Shown: positions 37,132 to 48,902, numbered from the stretch's first letter. The stretch: DNA of 64,000 nt from Marinifilum fragile JCM 15579 (GCF_001310955.1 NZ_BAZX01000013.1:62001-126000), one strand, 5' to 3'. Program-made: numbers and translations. Notes: generated by a model not told the origin, from the sequence alone.

Positions 37132-38367
37132 TTAGTTTGCATCTAAATATTTAAACTGTGCCAAGCTTTTCTGTACTTGAATCTGTGCTTCAATTTGCTT
37201 CTGTTCATAAATCCAGATTTTTTGCTGCATATTCAGAACTTCTTCATAGCGCTTCACAGAACTTTCGTAGCTACTTGACAGGATCTCAAAAGATTGCTTT
37301 GCTTTGGTAAGCAGATTTTCATATAAAGCAACATCTCTGCTTCCAGTTCTATACTGTTCCAATGCTTGCTGTTTCTCAAGTTTTAATTGATTGAGTTCAG
37401 AAGTTTTCTTTTCCTGAAACTCCTGTTGTTTCAATTGATTGACTTTGATGGCAGCTTTGTATTTCTTTCGAAAGATTGGAATGCTTACAATAAGCATAGG
37501 CATTATTGCATCCTGACCATTGTGTGCTACATCCATATCATTTCGTTTGGATAGAATTGCATAATCCAATCCTAACCCAAATTTAGGCATAGCGTTAAGT
37601 TTCGATGCTTTCTCACCAAATTGAGACGCTTGTATCATTTGTTCCCAACTGTTAATTCTATTGTGATTGGCAAATTGCAAATCCTCATTAGGTAATGTGC
37701 TTGATAGCAAGAAAGAATTGTCCTCTGGAGTATTCACTTGCATGTTAAGATCCCGATTAAGGAGTTTGTTGAAAGCAGTCTGTTGTGTAAAACGCTTATC
37801 GTTGAACAGTTCCACTTTTGAAATCAATTCTTCTTTTAGCATTTGGATATACAATACATTTACCATGTCAGTTTGATCACTTTCATAACGTTTTAAGCCT
37901 TGCTTTTCCAATAAATCCAAGACCTCAACTCTTTTTTGCGTGAAGTGTATCTTCTGATCAGTTAAGATTAAATCCAACCAAGAGTTGGTGACATTCAATT
38001 CCAGTTTTGAGCGAGCATCTAGATAATTCAAATAGATAGCATGGGCCTGCAAACTGGCTTGTTGTTCTTTTGCACCCAAAGTTCCGAACCATGGAAACAT
38101 TTGCGAAATTGACAGCTTAGCCTTCTGAGCTCCTACACGTGTCTCTATAGGTTGAATAAAAACACCCGCAGAGAAAGTTGGATCAGGCAAAGCTTTTACT
38201 TGTGGAATCTGTTCCAATGCTTGTTGGTATTTCAGATCCATGGCTTTTAAATCAGGGTTGTTTGCAATTGCATATTCAATATGGTATTGCAAGTCTGACT
38301 TACTTTCTTGTGCAAATAACTTGGTACCAGTCAGCAGTACCACTACGGTTATTAATAAAAATCTCAT
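37132..38367 (-). CDS. cusC: CusC-type TolC-family outer-membrane channel
   Basis: 411 residues. Signal peptide ends LFAQ. Two outer-membrane efflux repeats of long coiled helices (about 25-215 and 230-411). Starts with an ATGA-type overlap on the end of cusA (38364-38367), showing translational coupling. Forms the outer exit duct of the tripartite pump. Confidence 0.9.
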   Translation of the reverse strand: MRFLLITVVVLLTGTKLFAQESKSDLQYHIEYAIANNPDLKAMDLKYQQALEQIPQVKALPDPTFSAGVFIQPIETRVGAQKAKLSISQMFPWFGTLGAKEQQASLQAHAIYLNYLDARSKLELNVTNSWLDLILTDQKIHFTQKRVEVLDLLEKQGLKRYESDQTDMVNVLYIQMLKEELISKVELFNDKRFTQQTAFNKLLNRDLNMQVNTPEDNSFLLSSTLPNEDLQFANHNRINSWEQMIQASQFGEKASKLNAMPKFGLGLDYAILSKRNDMDVAHNGQDAIMPMLIVSIPIFRKKYKAAIKVNQLKQQEFQEKKTSELNQLKLEKQQALEQYRTGSRDVALYENLLTKAKQSFEILSSSYESSVKRYEEVLNMQQKIWIYEQKQIEAQIQVQKSLAQFKYLDAN

Positions 38368-41300
38368 ACCAAACCCCCTTTCTTCAGTTGGAATTCTTTG
38401 TACATGGCATATAGTGTAGGAACAACAAATAGTGTTATCAATTCAATTGTCATACCTCCGAAAGCTGGTATTGCCATAGGTATCATTACATCCGATCCTC
38501 TACCGGTAGAAGTTAATATTGGAAGTAAAGCCAAGAGGGTAGTGGCAGTTGTCATCAAGCAGGGACGTATACGTTTTGAACCTGCCTCGATTACCGATTG
38601 CCTGATTTCTTCCTTTGTTTTTGGCTTGTTCTTTTCAAATACCTGTTCAAGATAGGAAGCCATAATAACACCATCATCGGTAGCTATACCAAAAAGGGCT
38701 ATAAATCCAACCCACACTGCAACCGACAAATAGACGGGATGTATCTGGAACAGTTCCTGTAAATTGATGCCAAGTACAGAAAAGTTCAGAAACCAATCTT
38801 GTCCGTAAAACCAGATCATGATAAAACCACCTGCAAATGCAACTGCAATACCACTAAATACCATTAATGTGGGAGCAATACTTCTAAACTGGAAATACAA
38901 AATCAAGAAGATGATTACCAATACAATTGGAATAACAATTCCCAATCGTTTTTCTGCGCGAATCTGATTTTCGTAATTGCCAGTAAACTTATAGCTTACA
39001 CCAGCAGGTACTTTCAAATCACCACTTTCTATTTTATCTGCCAGATAAGACTGAGCAGCTTCTACAATGTCAACTTCAGAATATCCTTCCTCTTTATCAA
39101 AAATTACATATCCTACCTGAAAAGTATTTTCGCTTTTAATTACTTGTGGACCTTGTACATATTCTATGGTTGCCAGATCCTCCAAAGGAATAGATTTGCC
39201 TAAACTTGTTGGAATTAGAATTTTCTTCAATAGATCAGGATCATTCCTCAATTCACGCGGATATCTTACCCGAATCGGGTAGCGTTCTCTTCCTTCAACC
39301 GAACTCGTTAAAGTCATTCCGCCAACTGCAACCGATAAGTGTTTCTGCACATCTTCCACCTGTAAGCCAAAACGAGCAATAGCCTTTCGATCAATTCTGA
39401 TTTCTAGATAAGGTTTTCCAATCATTCGTTCGGCAAAAACAGAAGCATCATTAACCCCTGGTATATCTTTCACCAATTTTTCAAGCTGTAAACCAAAATG
39501 TTCTATTTGTTTAAGGTTATTACCAGAAACTTTAATACCAATTGGTGCTCGCATTCCTGTTTGCAACATCACCAATCGAGTTTCTATTGGTTGTAATTTT
39601 GGAGCTGATGTAACACCAGGTATTTTGGTGGCATTTACAATTTCCTGCCAGATGTCATCTGGTGATTTGATATGATCTCGCCATTGACGGTAAAATTCTC
39701 CGAACTCATCAGGAATTAATTCACCATTCTCATCCTTAAGGAAGTTGCCATCATCATCAACGGCAAAGCGGATTTTTTTACCATACTTATCGGTTTTGTA
39801 TTCGCTTTTGTAATTGATGACATTTTCATACATGGAAATAGGAGCAGGATCTAAGGCTGATTCCACACGACCCAATTTCCCAACGACCATATCTATTTCT
39901 GGAATATTGGCAACTGCCATATCCAATCGCTTTAACACACGTTTATTCTCTTCTATTCCTGCATGTGGCATAGATGTTGGCATCAAAAGGAATGATCCTT
40001 CATCCAAAGCAGGCATAAATTCTTTTCCGATGCCAGGATACTTGTGGTACATGCTCTTCCATGTTGAAGTGGAAGTAATGTTAATTCCCACTTTATCCAA
40101 TCCACGAGCTACAAAGCCAAAGGTATTTCCAAATCCCAGCCAAATAATGACTCCCCACAAAATAAGAAGTGCTGGAACAGATAGAAACAGGAATTTAAAA
40201 CGCAAGGCCCAGGATAAAATTCGCTGATAGTAGCGCATGAATAACAGAAATACGACTAGTAATAGTGTAATACTAAGAACTACAAACAAGAAATTCGAAG
40301 CCATTGAGTTGGATGCTCCCAAAGGCAACCATTCTCTAGCCAGAAGGAATGAAACAGTCAATGCAATTACAAGCAGATTGGCCTGAAATAAGTACTTTTG
40401 ATATTTCTTGTAGAATTGCGCAGCAAGGTTGATTCCTCCCAAAACTACCAAGGTAATTCCAATCCAGGCTGATGAGGCAAAGATTATATATATTCCAATC
40501 AGGATCAGCAATCCATTAAGGGCAATTTTTATTCTTCTCTTTTCCGTTTTAATGGCGAATAGCAATGTGCCATGGCAGGCAGAATAATTATTGCAACCAC
40601 CAGTGCCCCAAACAGCACAAATGTTTTGGTAAAAGCCAATGGTCTGAAGAGTTTTCCCTCTGCTGCTTCCATGGTAAATACCGGAATGAAACTGATAATG
40701 GTAGTTAATACCGCTGTGATCACAGCAGGTGCAACTTCTGTTGTTGCTTCGTATATTACCTGTTTGAGATTTTTATCGGGATTCTTCATTTCTAGATGTC
40801 GAATCATATTTTCTGACAATACAATTCCCACATCTACAATTGTACCAATGGCAATGGCTATCCCCGAAAGGGCAACAATATTGGCATCTACATTAAAGTA
40901 GCGCATTGCAATAAAGGTCATTAATACAGCTATGGGAATTAAGGCCGAGATTAAAATACTTGCCCTTAAATTCATAACCATAATGATGATCACAATAATT
41001 GTAATGATGATCTCCAGTGTCAATGCATCTTCCAGAGTTCCTAAAGTTTCATAGATCAACTGAGTTCTGTCGTAGAATGGCACAACCGTTAATTTGGAAA
41101 TGGTACCATCAGCTAGTTCCTTTTCAGGCAATCCAACGGAAAGCTCTTCAATCTTGTCTTTTACATTGTTAATAACCTCTAAAGGATTTGCACCATATCG
41201 TGCTACTACAACTCCACCAACCACTTCGGCACCCATTTTATCTATAATACCTCTGCGGTCCGATGGGCCATAACTTACTTTGGCAACGTCTTGAATACGA

Positions 41301-42142
41301 ACCGGTGTATTGTCTGTCATTTTAACAACCGCCTCTTCCAAGTCTGCCAATTGCTTTACATAGCCAATTCCACGCACAAAATATTCGGCCTGATTAATTT
41401 CTATGGTTCGGGCACCGATATCAAGATTGGATTTCTTCACAGCATTCATCACCTGCATAAGGTTGACCCCATGTGCTTGCATGGCTGCAGGATCAACATC
41501 TACCTGGTATTCTTTTACAAATCCACCAATAGATGCAACTTCAGAAACCCCTTTGGCAGAGGCCAAGGCATATTTTACCTGAAAATCTTGAATGCTTCTC
41601 AATTCCTGAAGGTCCCAACCTCCGGTTACTTCACCTTCGGGAGTTCGACCTTCCAATGTGTACCAAAAAATCTGCCCCAGAGCAGTAGCATCAGGACCGA
41701 GTGTTGGTTGAACACCATCAGGCAAAAGATTTTGCGGCAGAGAGTTCAATTTTTCTAGAATTCTCGACCTGCTCCAATAGAATTCAATCCCTTCGTCAAA
41801 AATGATGTAGATACTGGAAAATCCAAACATGGAGGAAGAACGTATGGTTTTCACCCCAGGAATCCCAAGTAATGATGTTGTTAAAGGATAGGTAATCTGA
41901 TCCTCTATATCTTGTGGAGAGCGACCCATCCACTTTGTAAAAACAATTTGCTGATTCTCTCCAATATCAGGAATGGCATCAACCGCCACCGGATCTTTGG
42001 GCAGAAAATCGATCTTCCAGGGGAATGGCGATGTAATCAGTCCCCAGGCAATGCATACAACCAATAATATGGTTGTAATCAGTTTGTTCTCTAGAAAGAA
42101 CTTAATGATTTTGTTAAGCATATCTTCTTGTAGTTTAACCAC
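38364..42142 (-). CDS. cusA: CusA-type heavy-metal RND efflux permease (frameshifted)
   Basis: Proton-driven inner-membrane pump for copper/silver. The N-terminal half (MLNKIIKFFLENK, DIGENQQIVFTKWMGRSPQDIEDQI, AIGTIVDVGIVLSENMIRHLE) ends early at 40529. The C-terminal half resumes at KIALNGLLILIG and contains MPTSMPHAGIEENKRVLKRLD, and TDDGVIMASYLEQVF. One missing base in the A/G-rich stretch 40535-40546 rejoins them, about 1259 residues. The AIG..VD.....EN motif fits the monovalent-metal class as I recall it. It is longer than E. coli CusA (about 1050) because of extra hydrophobic helices in the middle, common in Bacteroidota. Confidence 0.93.
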
Positions 42143-42271
42143 AAAGGAAGTTCAAAGAAAGCCTTAAATACACACAAAGGAGAATACAAAGTATTGAGTA
42201 CTTTGTGATACTTAATGCTGCACTTTGGTATCCTTTGAGGTAAAAAATAATTTATTTATCACAAAGAATAC
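42139..42271. repeat. CACAAAG-type repeat and hairpin cluster upstream of cusA
   Basis: CACAAAGGA occurs at 42140-42148 and 42173-42181, ACAAAGTA/TACTTTGT form a stem at 42186-42206, and ATCACAAAGAATAC at 42258-42271 repeats 34901-34914. This lies between the small Cys-rich gene and cusA within the operon. Confidence 0.55.
42258..42271 (+). repeat. 14-base direct repeat, right copy
   Basis: ATCACAAAGAATAC, identical to 34901-34914, upstream of cusA and inside the operon leader of the small Cys-rich gene's 3' side. Confidence 0.6.
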
Positions 42272-42281
42272 AACTACAAAA

Positions 42282-42656
42282 TCATAAACGAAATACCTGA
42301 TTCAATATGCATAAATCAGGCAAGGGAGGAGGAAAAAATTCTTCGATTGTAAATGAATTTGTTGAAACTTCTGTTCTTACAAATTGTAGCAATACAGGAA
42401 TACTTGCATATAGCAAATCCATCTGTGCAACATCGTCTAATTCAAAAGAAGAAGCCAAATAATCAGCTTCAACCTTTATGATTTCAGAAGATTTATCGCA
42501 ACATCCACAAGGAGTTTCGCAACAAGAATCCGCTTCAACAAAAATAGCAGTAGAGAAAAGTTCTCCACCAGAATAATGCTTGTTAATGCTTACTCCAGCT
42601 GTTGAGATCAGCAGGAGAAAAACCAAAATGATATGTCCAAGTTTTTTTGATAGCAT
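42282..42656 (-). CDS. HYC_CC_PP-like small Cys-rich exported protein
   Basis: 124 residues with a signal peptide. Motifs INKHYSGG, the paired-Cys segment SCCETPCGCCDKS and the C-terminal FFPPPLPD match the HYC_CC_PP pattern known beside Bacteroidota metal-efflux genes (here HYS rather than HYC). First gene of the cus operon, 139 bases before cusA, behind a good promoter. Probably a periplasmic copper binder; this is inference. Confidence 0.8.
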   Translation of the reverse strand: MLSKKLGHIILVFLLLISTAGVSINKHYSGGELFSTAIFVEADSCCETPCGCCDKSSEIIKVEADYLASSFELDDVAQMDLLYASIPVLLQFVRTEVSTNSFTIEEFFPPPLPDLCILNQVFRL

Positions 42657-42679
42657 ACAATTAATCGCATTATTTAATA

Positions 42680-42708
42680 CAAAGCTAGTTTAATTTACAA
42701 ATAACAAA
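42680..42708 (-). promoter_or_regulatory. Candidate cus operon promoter
   Basis: On the minus strand TTTG (42705-42708), 17 bases, then TAGCTTTG (42680-42687), close to the Bacteroidota TTTG-N19-TAnnTTTG consensus and about 24 bases before the first start codon. Confidence 0.6.
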
Positions 42709-42915
42709 AGAAAAATTTATACTCTTAACAAAGGATTAACTTTTAACCGCATATTCCCATTGGCTGGATTTCTTTTGATTCGAAAACGTTTGAATGTTAA
42801 ATAAGCTTAAACGATCTCATTTTTTGAGACGATGTTGAAGAATAATAAAGGATAATAATTAAAATTGTTGACCATCCCACTCAAAATAGTTTAAAGTACA
42901 CACAAATTTTAAAGT

Positions 42916-43398
42916 ATGGAAAAATTAAAAGCACTTGTCAAATGGACAAGATTGGGCTTATTGGGTCTATTTGTAATTGCAGTAGGAATAGAGCTAAGTT
43001 TGGGAATTTTAGTAAGTTATTACGAATTTGAAGCTCCAATTCTGATACCAGGAAATGAAAGGTTTTGGTTTAATCTCGTAGGTGTAGCAATAATTTTGCT
43101 TGAATTGGTAGCTGGGTGGGCCTTGTATCGAAGCAAGATAAAATACATTCAAGTTCTTGATCAATTAGATGAGAAATTGAAAATATTTGGTAGAATTTAT
43201 TCCTTACAATTGCTTTTGGTTTGTGCTGGAGGAATAACTGCATTATTTTCATTTGAGATAACCCATGATATCCTATGGTATTTGCCTTGGTTGATTTGTA
43301 TGTATGTGATTGGAAAAAACTTTCCGTTCAATCTTAATCTTTTTCATGCCATGGGAATTGTAGAAGAAGAGGAAAGAAAACTATTCTATAAAGGGTAA
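42916..43398 (+). CDS. Multi-pass membrane protein, function unknown
   Basis: 160 residues with about four hydrophobic helices (about 14-35, 52-70, 95-112, 120-137), and short charged ends. No motif recognised. Preceded by AT-rich sequence and not in an operon with the helicase. Confidence 0.65.
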   Translation: MEKLKALVKWTRLGLLGLFVIAVGIELSLGILVSYYEFEAPILIPGNERFWFNLVGVAIILLELVAGWALYRSKIKYIQVLDQLDEKLKIFGRIYSLQLLLVCAGGITALFSFEITHDILWYLPWLICMYVIGKNFPFNLNLFHAMGIVEEEERKLFYKG

Positions 43399-43481
43399 AT
43401 TATCGACTTCCTTATTTATTTCATTGTTCATTTGTGTAATTATCTTGTAGGTATTACTCCCTTTCAGGTTTGAATTAATTG

Positions 43482-43531
43482 ATAATTCATCATTTATAAT
43501 TCATCATTCTTAATTGTTTGTATTACTTTTG
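43482..43531 (+). promoter_or_regulatory. Helicase promoter with tandem repeat
   Basis: ATAATTCATCATT occurs twice in tandem (43482-43494 and 43496-43508), followed by TACTTTTG (43524-43531), a perfect TAnnTTTG box 23 bases before the GTG start. Confidence 0.6.
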
Positions 43532-43554
43532 CAGCCAATTTAATACAAAAAGCT

Positions 43555-44676
43555 GTGGAAACTTTTAAGGAACTAGGTGTAAATAAGAACATTGTTAAGG
43601 GATTAAACGAATTGGGAATTGTTAATCCTACTCAAATACAATCAGAAGTAATTAAGGTATTGTTGAATGCGGATACCGATTTAATTGGTCAGGCGCAAAC
43701 GGGTACTGGTAAAACCGCTGCTTATGGTGTACCATTATTACATCGTGTGAACCCTAAGGTTGAAAAAGTACAAGGATTAATTCTTTGTCCAACGCGTGAA
43801 CTTGGTTTACAGATCGCCAAACAGTTGTTTAAGTTTACAAAACATAGCGAGAAGACGTTCACAGAATGCATATATGGTGGAGCACCAATCGAAAAGCAGA
43901 TTGCTAACTTGCGTCGTCCAACACATATAATTGTAGCTACACCAGGTCGTTTAATCGAATTGGTAAAGAAGAAGGCAGTTGATTTGACCCATGTAAAAAC
44001 AGTAATTTTAGATGAGGCTGACGAAATGCTAAGCATGGGTTTCAAAGATCAATTGAATGAAATTTTGACTTACCTTTCGAGAGTAGAGAACAAATGGTTG
44101 TTTTCGGCTACCATGCCTGATGGGATTAAACAGATCATCAAACGACACATTTCAAAATCGGCTCATCGCATTCAGATCAGTGGAAAGAATGTGGTGAATA
44201 AGAATATCAAGCATCAATTTGTATTGTGCGATGATCATGAGAAATTATCAGTATTGATGCAATTCTTAAAATCGGATACCAAAGCCAGAGGTGTTGTATT
44301 CTGCAAAACCAAAGAAGCAGCTCAGAAACTGAATCAGCAGTTGCAATCGCAAAAAGTGAAAGTGGATGCCATTCATGGAGATCTAAAACAGATTGAGCGT
44401 AACAAGGTAATGCGTGCTTTTAAAAATGAGAAATTAAGAGTTTTGGTGGCAACCGATTTGGCCGCACGGGGTATTGATATTGAAGGACTGGCATTTGTAG
44501 TACATTATCAGTTACCTGATAAAGAAGAGTATTACACTCACCGAAGCGGAAGAACTGCTCGTGCCGGAAAAGAGGGAGTTTCTTTATCATTGGTAAACCA
44601 CAAGGAGATGAAGAGCCTGCGTTATTTCCAGAAAGCATTGAATATTGGTTTTAGCCAGATTCGTGCAAAACGTTAA
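43555..44676 (+). CDS. DEAD-box ATP-dependent RNA helicase
   Basis: 373 residues starting at GTG. The short Q motif PTQIQ is near residue 26, so no room remains for a much later start. Motifs in order: AQTGTGKT, PTRELGLQ, ATPGRL, DEAD, SATM, GVVFCKTK, VATDLAARGIDI, HRSGRTARAGK. No C-terminal RNA-binding extension, so a minimal core helicase for mRNA or ribosome remodelling, perhaps cold-induced. Expressed from a nearby TAnnTTTG box. Confidence 0.95.
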   Translation: METFKELGVNKNIVKGLNELGIVNPTQIQSEVIKVLLNADTDLIGQAQTGTGKTAAYGVPLLHRVNPKVEKVQGLILCPTRELGLQIAKQLFKFTKHSEKTFTECIYGGAPIEKQIANLRRPTHIIVATPGRLIELVKKKAVDLTHVKTVILDEADEMLSMGFKDQLNEILTYLSRVENKWLFSATMPDGIKQIIKRHISKSAHRIQISGKNVVNKNIKHQFVLCDDHEKLSVLMQFLKSDTKARGVVFCKTKEAAQKLNQQLQSQKVKVDAIHGDLKQIERNKVMRAFKNEKLRVLVATDLAARGIDIEGLAFVVHYQLPDKEEYYTHRSGRTARAGKEGVSLSLVNHKEMKSLRYFQKALNIGFSQIRAKR

Positions 44677-44755
44677 TAAAACCATGAATATTTAATTTAT
44701 TCATGTAACAATAATTATTGGTGATGATACGTATTGCGTATCAGATAATCATATA

Positions 44756-44796
44756 AAAACCTCACTGAAATATAATTTTCAGTGAGGTTTTCTTTT
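44756..44796 (+). terminator. Helicase terminator
   Basis: AAAACCTCACTGAAA (44756-44770) pairs perfectly with TTTCAGTGAGGTTTT (44777-44791). A second small stem GATACG/CGTATC lies just before at 44726-44741. Confidence 0.9.
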
Positions 44797-44832
44797 ATAG
44801 GATGTACATTAATCATCAATAATGATTTGAAC

Positions 44833-44865
44833 AAAAAAGCTGCCTCAAAATGATATTGAGACAGC
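44833..44865 (-). terminator. S8 protease terminator
   Basis: GCTGCCTCAA (44839-44848) and TTGAGACAGC (44856-44865), one wobble pair, followed on the minus strand by TTTTTT. Confidence 0.85.
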
Positions 44866-44887
44866 TTTCGATGAATCTACTTAATTA

Positions 44888-47800
44888 TTAACGTTTGATT
44901 AATTTCTTGGTTTCACTGTTCCTTTCATCTTCAAGGATGATAAGGTATGTACCTGAAACAAGATCAGACACATTTACTTCAGTAGTGTTAGATACTACCG
45001 GAATTATTTTGATTAGATTACCATGCATACCTACAATTTTAATCTTACCTCCAGCACTTCTGGTTTCGATTTTTACGTAATCACGTGCTGGGTTAGGGCT
45101 TAATATTAGAAGATCAGTTGGAGCTTCGTTACCCAGAGGATCTGAAATTGTAAGATTGGTCAACTTAGCGGAAGAAGAAGTATTTGTAATGTTAACGGTG
45201 TAATCTTCTACTTCACCATAGCTAAATGTTTCGCAAGGATCCGCTGCAGAGTTGTATTTCATGGTCACACGCATTCGGGTGTTCCCAAGACTTGCATCGC
45301 TAGGAACCATAAATGTTCCTGATAAAGTTCCGCTACTGCTAGATGATCCACTTACCATTAATTCGTTGGAATCGAATGTGCCATTTTGATTAAAATCGAT
45401 CCACACGTGCCAGAATTCTGTATAAGTGGTACTGCGGAAACCAGCACTAAAGTAAATGGTTTGAGAACTACCAGGAACCAAATCAGTGCTCAGGTTTGTA
45501 TAATCGGCATAACCACCATCGTTTCCTGTGCTGTTATTGATATTTCCCAATTGAACCAAATCGATCCATTCGTAGCTCGAATTGTTTCCTTTAGAGGAAC
45601 AATAGTTCAGGCTGGCAGCATTTGTAGTTAAATTATAGGTGCTTGAATAGTCGCTTGAACCGAAACTGTTATTGGCTCTTAGTCTGTATTCATAGGTAGT
45701 TGATGCATTTGCACCAGTATAATCGTAACTTGTAGATGTTGTGTTGAATGAACTCCAATTTCCGCCTTGCTCCCTGATATCGATATCGTAAGAGCTGGCA
45801 GTAGAAACTGCATTCCAATTGATTGTAAAAGAATTGGTCGTAATGTTGCTGGCCGTAATTCCATCAGGAGTTGGAGGAGGATTTTGACTGGCTGCCTGAA
45901 TATTTACCGTATAATCCTCAACTTCGCCATAAGAGAAAGACTCGCAAGCGGTTTGAGAAGCATTGTATTTCATGCTCACACGCATTCTGGTTGTTCCCGA
46001 AACGCTTGAAGGAATGGTAATGGAACCAGTTACAGTAGTTTTGCTCAAGGAACCGGCATCAAAGGCCAACTCATCGGAATCATTAAACGTACCATCCTGA
46101 TCGTAATCAATCCATATTTTCCAATACTCATTGTATGAAGATCCTGAGAAAGCAGGACTCAAGGAAATATTATACTGATCGCCTGCATTCAAATCAACAG
46201 TCAATGATGTGAAATCTGTATAATTGGCTGCTCCCGATGTATTATTGAAAGTTCCAATGGTCACATCCGAAATCCACTCGTAAGTGGAGTTGTTGCCTTG
46301 AGAATCACAATATACCAACTGAACGTCAGAGGTGGTAGTAGAAGCGATTGCAGAATAATCACTACTTCCGGTATCGTTGTTCGAACGAACTTGATACTCA
46401 TATACAGTAGAAGCCTGTAGGTTTGTTATGTTCTGACTGAGGTTACTGGTATTGTAATTGACCCAGCTTCCGCCTTGCGGACGAACCTGTACATCGTAAT
46501 CATTCGCATAATTGGCAGCATCCCAACTTAGGCTAAATGAATTGGAGGTAATGTTGCTCACTGCGATATTTGCAGGAACATCTGGTAGAGGAGGCAAGGC
46601 AGAGGTGCTTACATTGCCAATGGATGTATAATCACTATTGCCGGCACTGTTAACGGCTCTTACCTGGAATTCATAAGTGGTTTCGGCGGTAGCTCCCGTG
46701 TACGAATAAGCATTGCTTGATGAAGTATAATTACTCCAAATTCCGCCACTTTCTCTTATCTGAATATCATATGAACTTGCTCCTGAGCTTGCATCCCAGT
46801 TAAGATCAAACGAAGTAGCTTTTACGTTACTTGCTACAAGACCAGTTGGAGTTGCAGGAGGGTTGCCGTCGGAAAGAGCTGCAAAAGCATTCATTCGCCC
46901 ACTTCCCAATTTACCTATGAAAGTAGGAATGGTAGCATCGATATTGTCAGCAGTGCTCATCAATTTGTTGCGCACCTCTTGAGGAGTGATGTTGCCATAG
47001 TATTTTGAAACAATTAATGCCGCAACCCCTGAAACGTGAGGGCAAGCCATTGAAGTTCCCTGCATCACACCATATTGGTTATTCGGTAGTGTTGAATGAA
47101 CAGCAGTCGGATCGGTGTTTGATGAAATTAACTCACCACCCGGAGCCGCAATATCCACCCAAGTGTCGTAATTGGAATACCATGCTTTCTCGTCTTTGCA
47201 ATTTACTGCACCAACAGCCAAAGCACTTTCATAACATCCCGGATACCATAAACCAGAGTCATCATCATTACCTGCTGCAATAACCACCAAGCCTCCATTC
47301 ATTGCTTCACCAGGACCACCTGCATTGGCAATAAAATAATCGATCGCATCCAGCACAGCCTGATCGTAAACACCTTTATTGCTATATCCCCAACTGTTTT
47401 GAGAGATTACAGCACCATTATCAGCTGCATAAGTAAATGCTTCGGCAAATCCACCATTTGAGGTGTCGGTGAAAACATTACAAGACATCAGGCGAACCCC
47501 ATTGTTGTTACCATTACCACCAGCAACACCAGCAACACCAATACCATTATTGGTTTCGGCAGCTACGGTTCCTGCTACGTGTGTTCCATGATCTCCAACC
47601 GATATGGTTCCCGTGTTGTTAGCAAAGTTGTATCCGTAAACATCATCTACATAACCATTGTTGTCATCATCAATACCGTTTCCGGCAATTTCTCCTGGGT
47701 TAACCCACATGTTTCCGGCCAAATCTTCGTGGTCCCAATCCACGCCACCATCCTCGATGGCAACAATTACATTGGGATTACCAGTTTCAATTTCCCATGC

Positions 47801-48387
47801 TTCCAATAAGCTGATATCAGATCCTGGTGTACCACCGTTTTGACCTGTGTTTTCATAGTGCCATTGATCTGGAAAGCGTGGATCGTTAGGGGCTGTACTC
47901 AAGCTTGGAGGACTTGCCTTTGGCAATTCGGTAGGGGAGTAATGCTGTGCGAAACCAGCTTTGCTTCAGGAATTGCCTGCGCCATCGAAATTTCAGCAAT
48001 GTTACTGTATTGCGCAATCAATTGCTTGACAGGCGTGCTGGAATTGAACTCGATATCGTACCATAGGTGCAAACCAAACTTACGGTGCCTGGCCTCATGT
48101 TTACCCGCATCGCGGAAAACGCGTTTCATCTTGTAAGCTGCGAACTTTTCATTCAGCTTATCTACGGCCTTCATTTTGGTTACAACATAAGCATCCTGAG
48201 GTCGAGCTTTTAGTTGGTGACCTTTTTCAAGATTTTCTGAAAGTACATCCACTTTCGCTTGAATGGTTTCTGAGAATTTTACCCGGATAACACCTTTGTA
48301 AAGGCCTTCGGAATTAACAGCACGCTTTTGCGCAAAACCTACTTGAAAGAGCAGTAGTAGGACAATAAAAAATGTAAAATTTTTCAT
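44888..48387 (-). CDS. Secreted subtilisin-like S8 protease with FnIII, GEVED and T9SS sorting domains (frameshifted)
   Basis: Extracellular protease of about 1166 residues. Signal MKNFTFFIVLLLLFQVGFAQ (I prefer this ATG at 48387), a propeptide, then the S8 domain: AIEDGGVDWDHEDL (Asp), DHGTHVAGTVAAETNNG (His), GTSMACPHVSGVAALI (Ser). After it: fibronectin III repeats (PATPTGLVASNV, PDVPANIAVSN, PPTPDGITASN) alternating with two GEVED domains (SYGEVEDYTVNI twice), and a C-terminal sorting domain (LSPNPARDYVKIE to TKKLIKR) for type IX secretion. The N-terminal 160 residues are in a different frame; one missing base near 47924-47940 (AATTGCC or CCCC) joins them. Confidence 0.93.
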
Positions 48388-48902
48388 AGAATTAAATTTA
48401 AATTGTGATTGGTTTTCGTTGGGCAATGGTCAATTTATGATATTTTTTCGAAATGATGAAAAATATTTATTGTCTAATATGTGATTTGTTGTCGAAAAAT
48501 TATAAATGAAAATTCTGTAAGCCTGATGATATAAGAGATTGGTGGGTTTGAAAAAATATTAGGTTAATGTTGAATTTTTTACAAATTGATTTTAGTATTT
48601 ATAAAAAGTCATTTGGTAATCAGAAAAAGTTCGTTGGTGGTTGTTTTTGTATTTTCTGAGCCGAAATTTATAGGGTGATTAGAAATCAAGGTTAAGGAGG
48701 GTGGATTTTGTGGAATGTTAGGGTGTTATCGGTCTGAAATGCTGGGAAGATATGGTTTTTGTTGATTTACCTTTAAATATATGTTTATATATTGCGACGC
48801 ATTTGTTCTGTTTTTCCTACAAATGCAATTGAACGATATGTTGTATGATTTTTTCGATGCTTTAGGGAGGATTACTTAGTTTTTAAAAAACGAATCATCC
48901 CA

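Noticed and set aside
41291-41758. 155-codon frame antisense to cusA
   Set aside because: Shadow of the strongly conserved RND gene.
38364-42142. CusA as two separate split-permease genes
   Set aside because: The halves overlap in different frames, the pump family is a single chain, and one base rejoins them.
34901-42271. cus operon as an integrative element with attachment repeats
   Set aside because: No integrase, transposase or tRNA nearby; the 14-base word could be a common intergenic repeat. Kept only as an observation.
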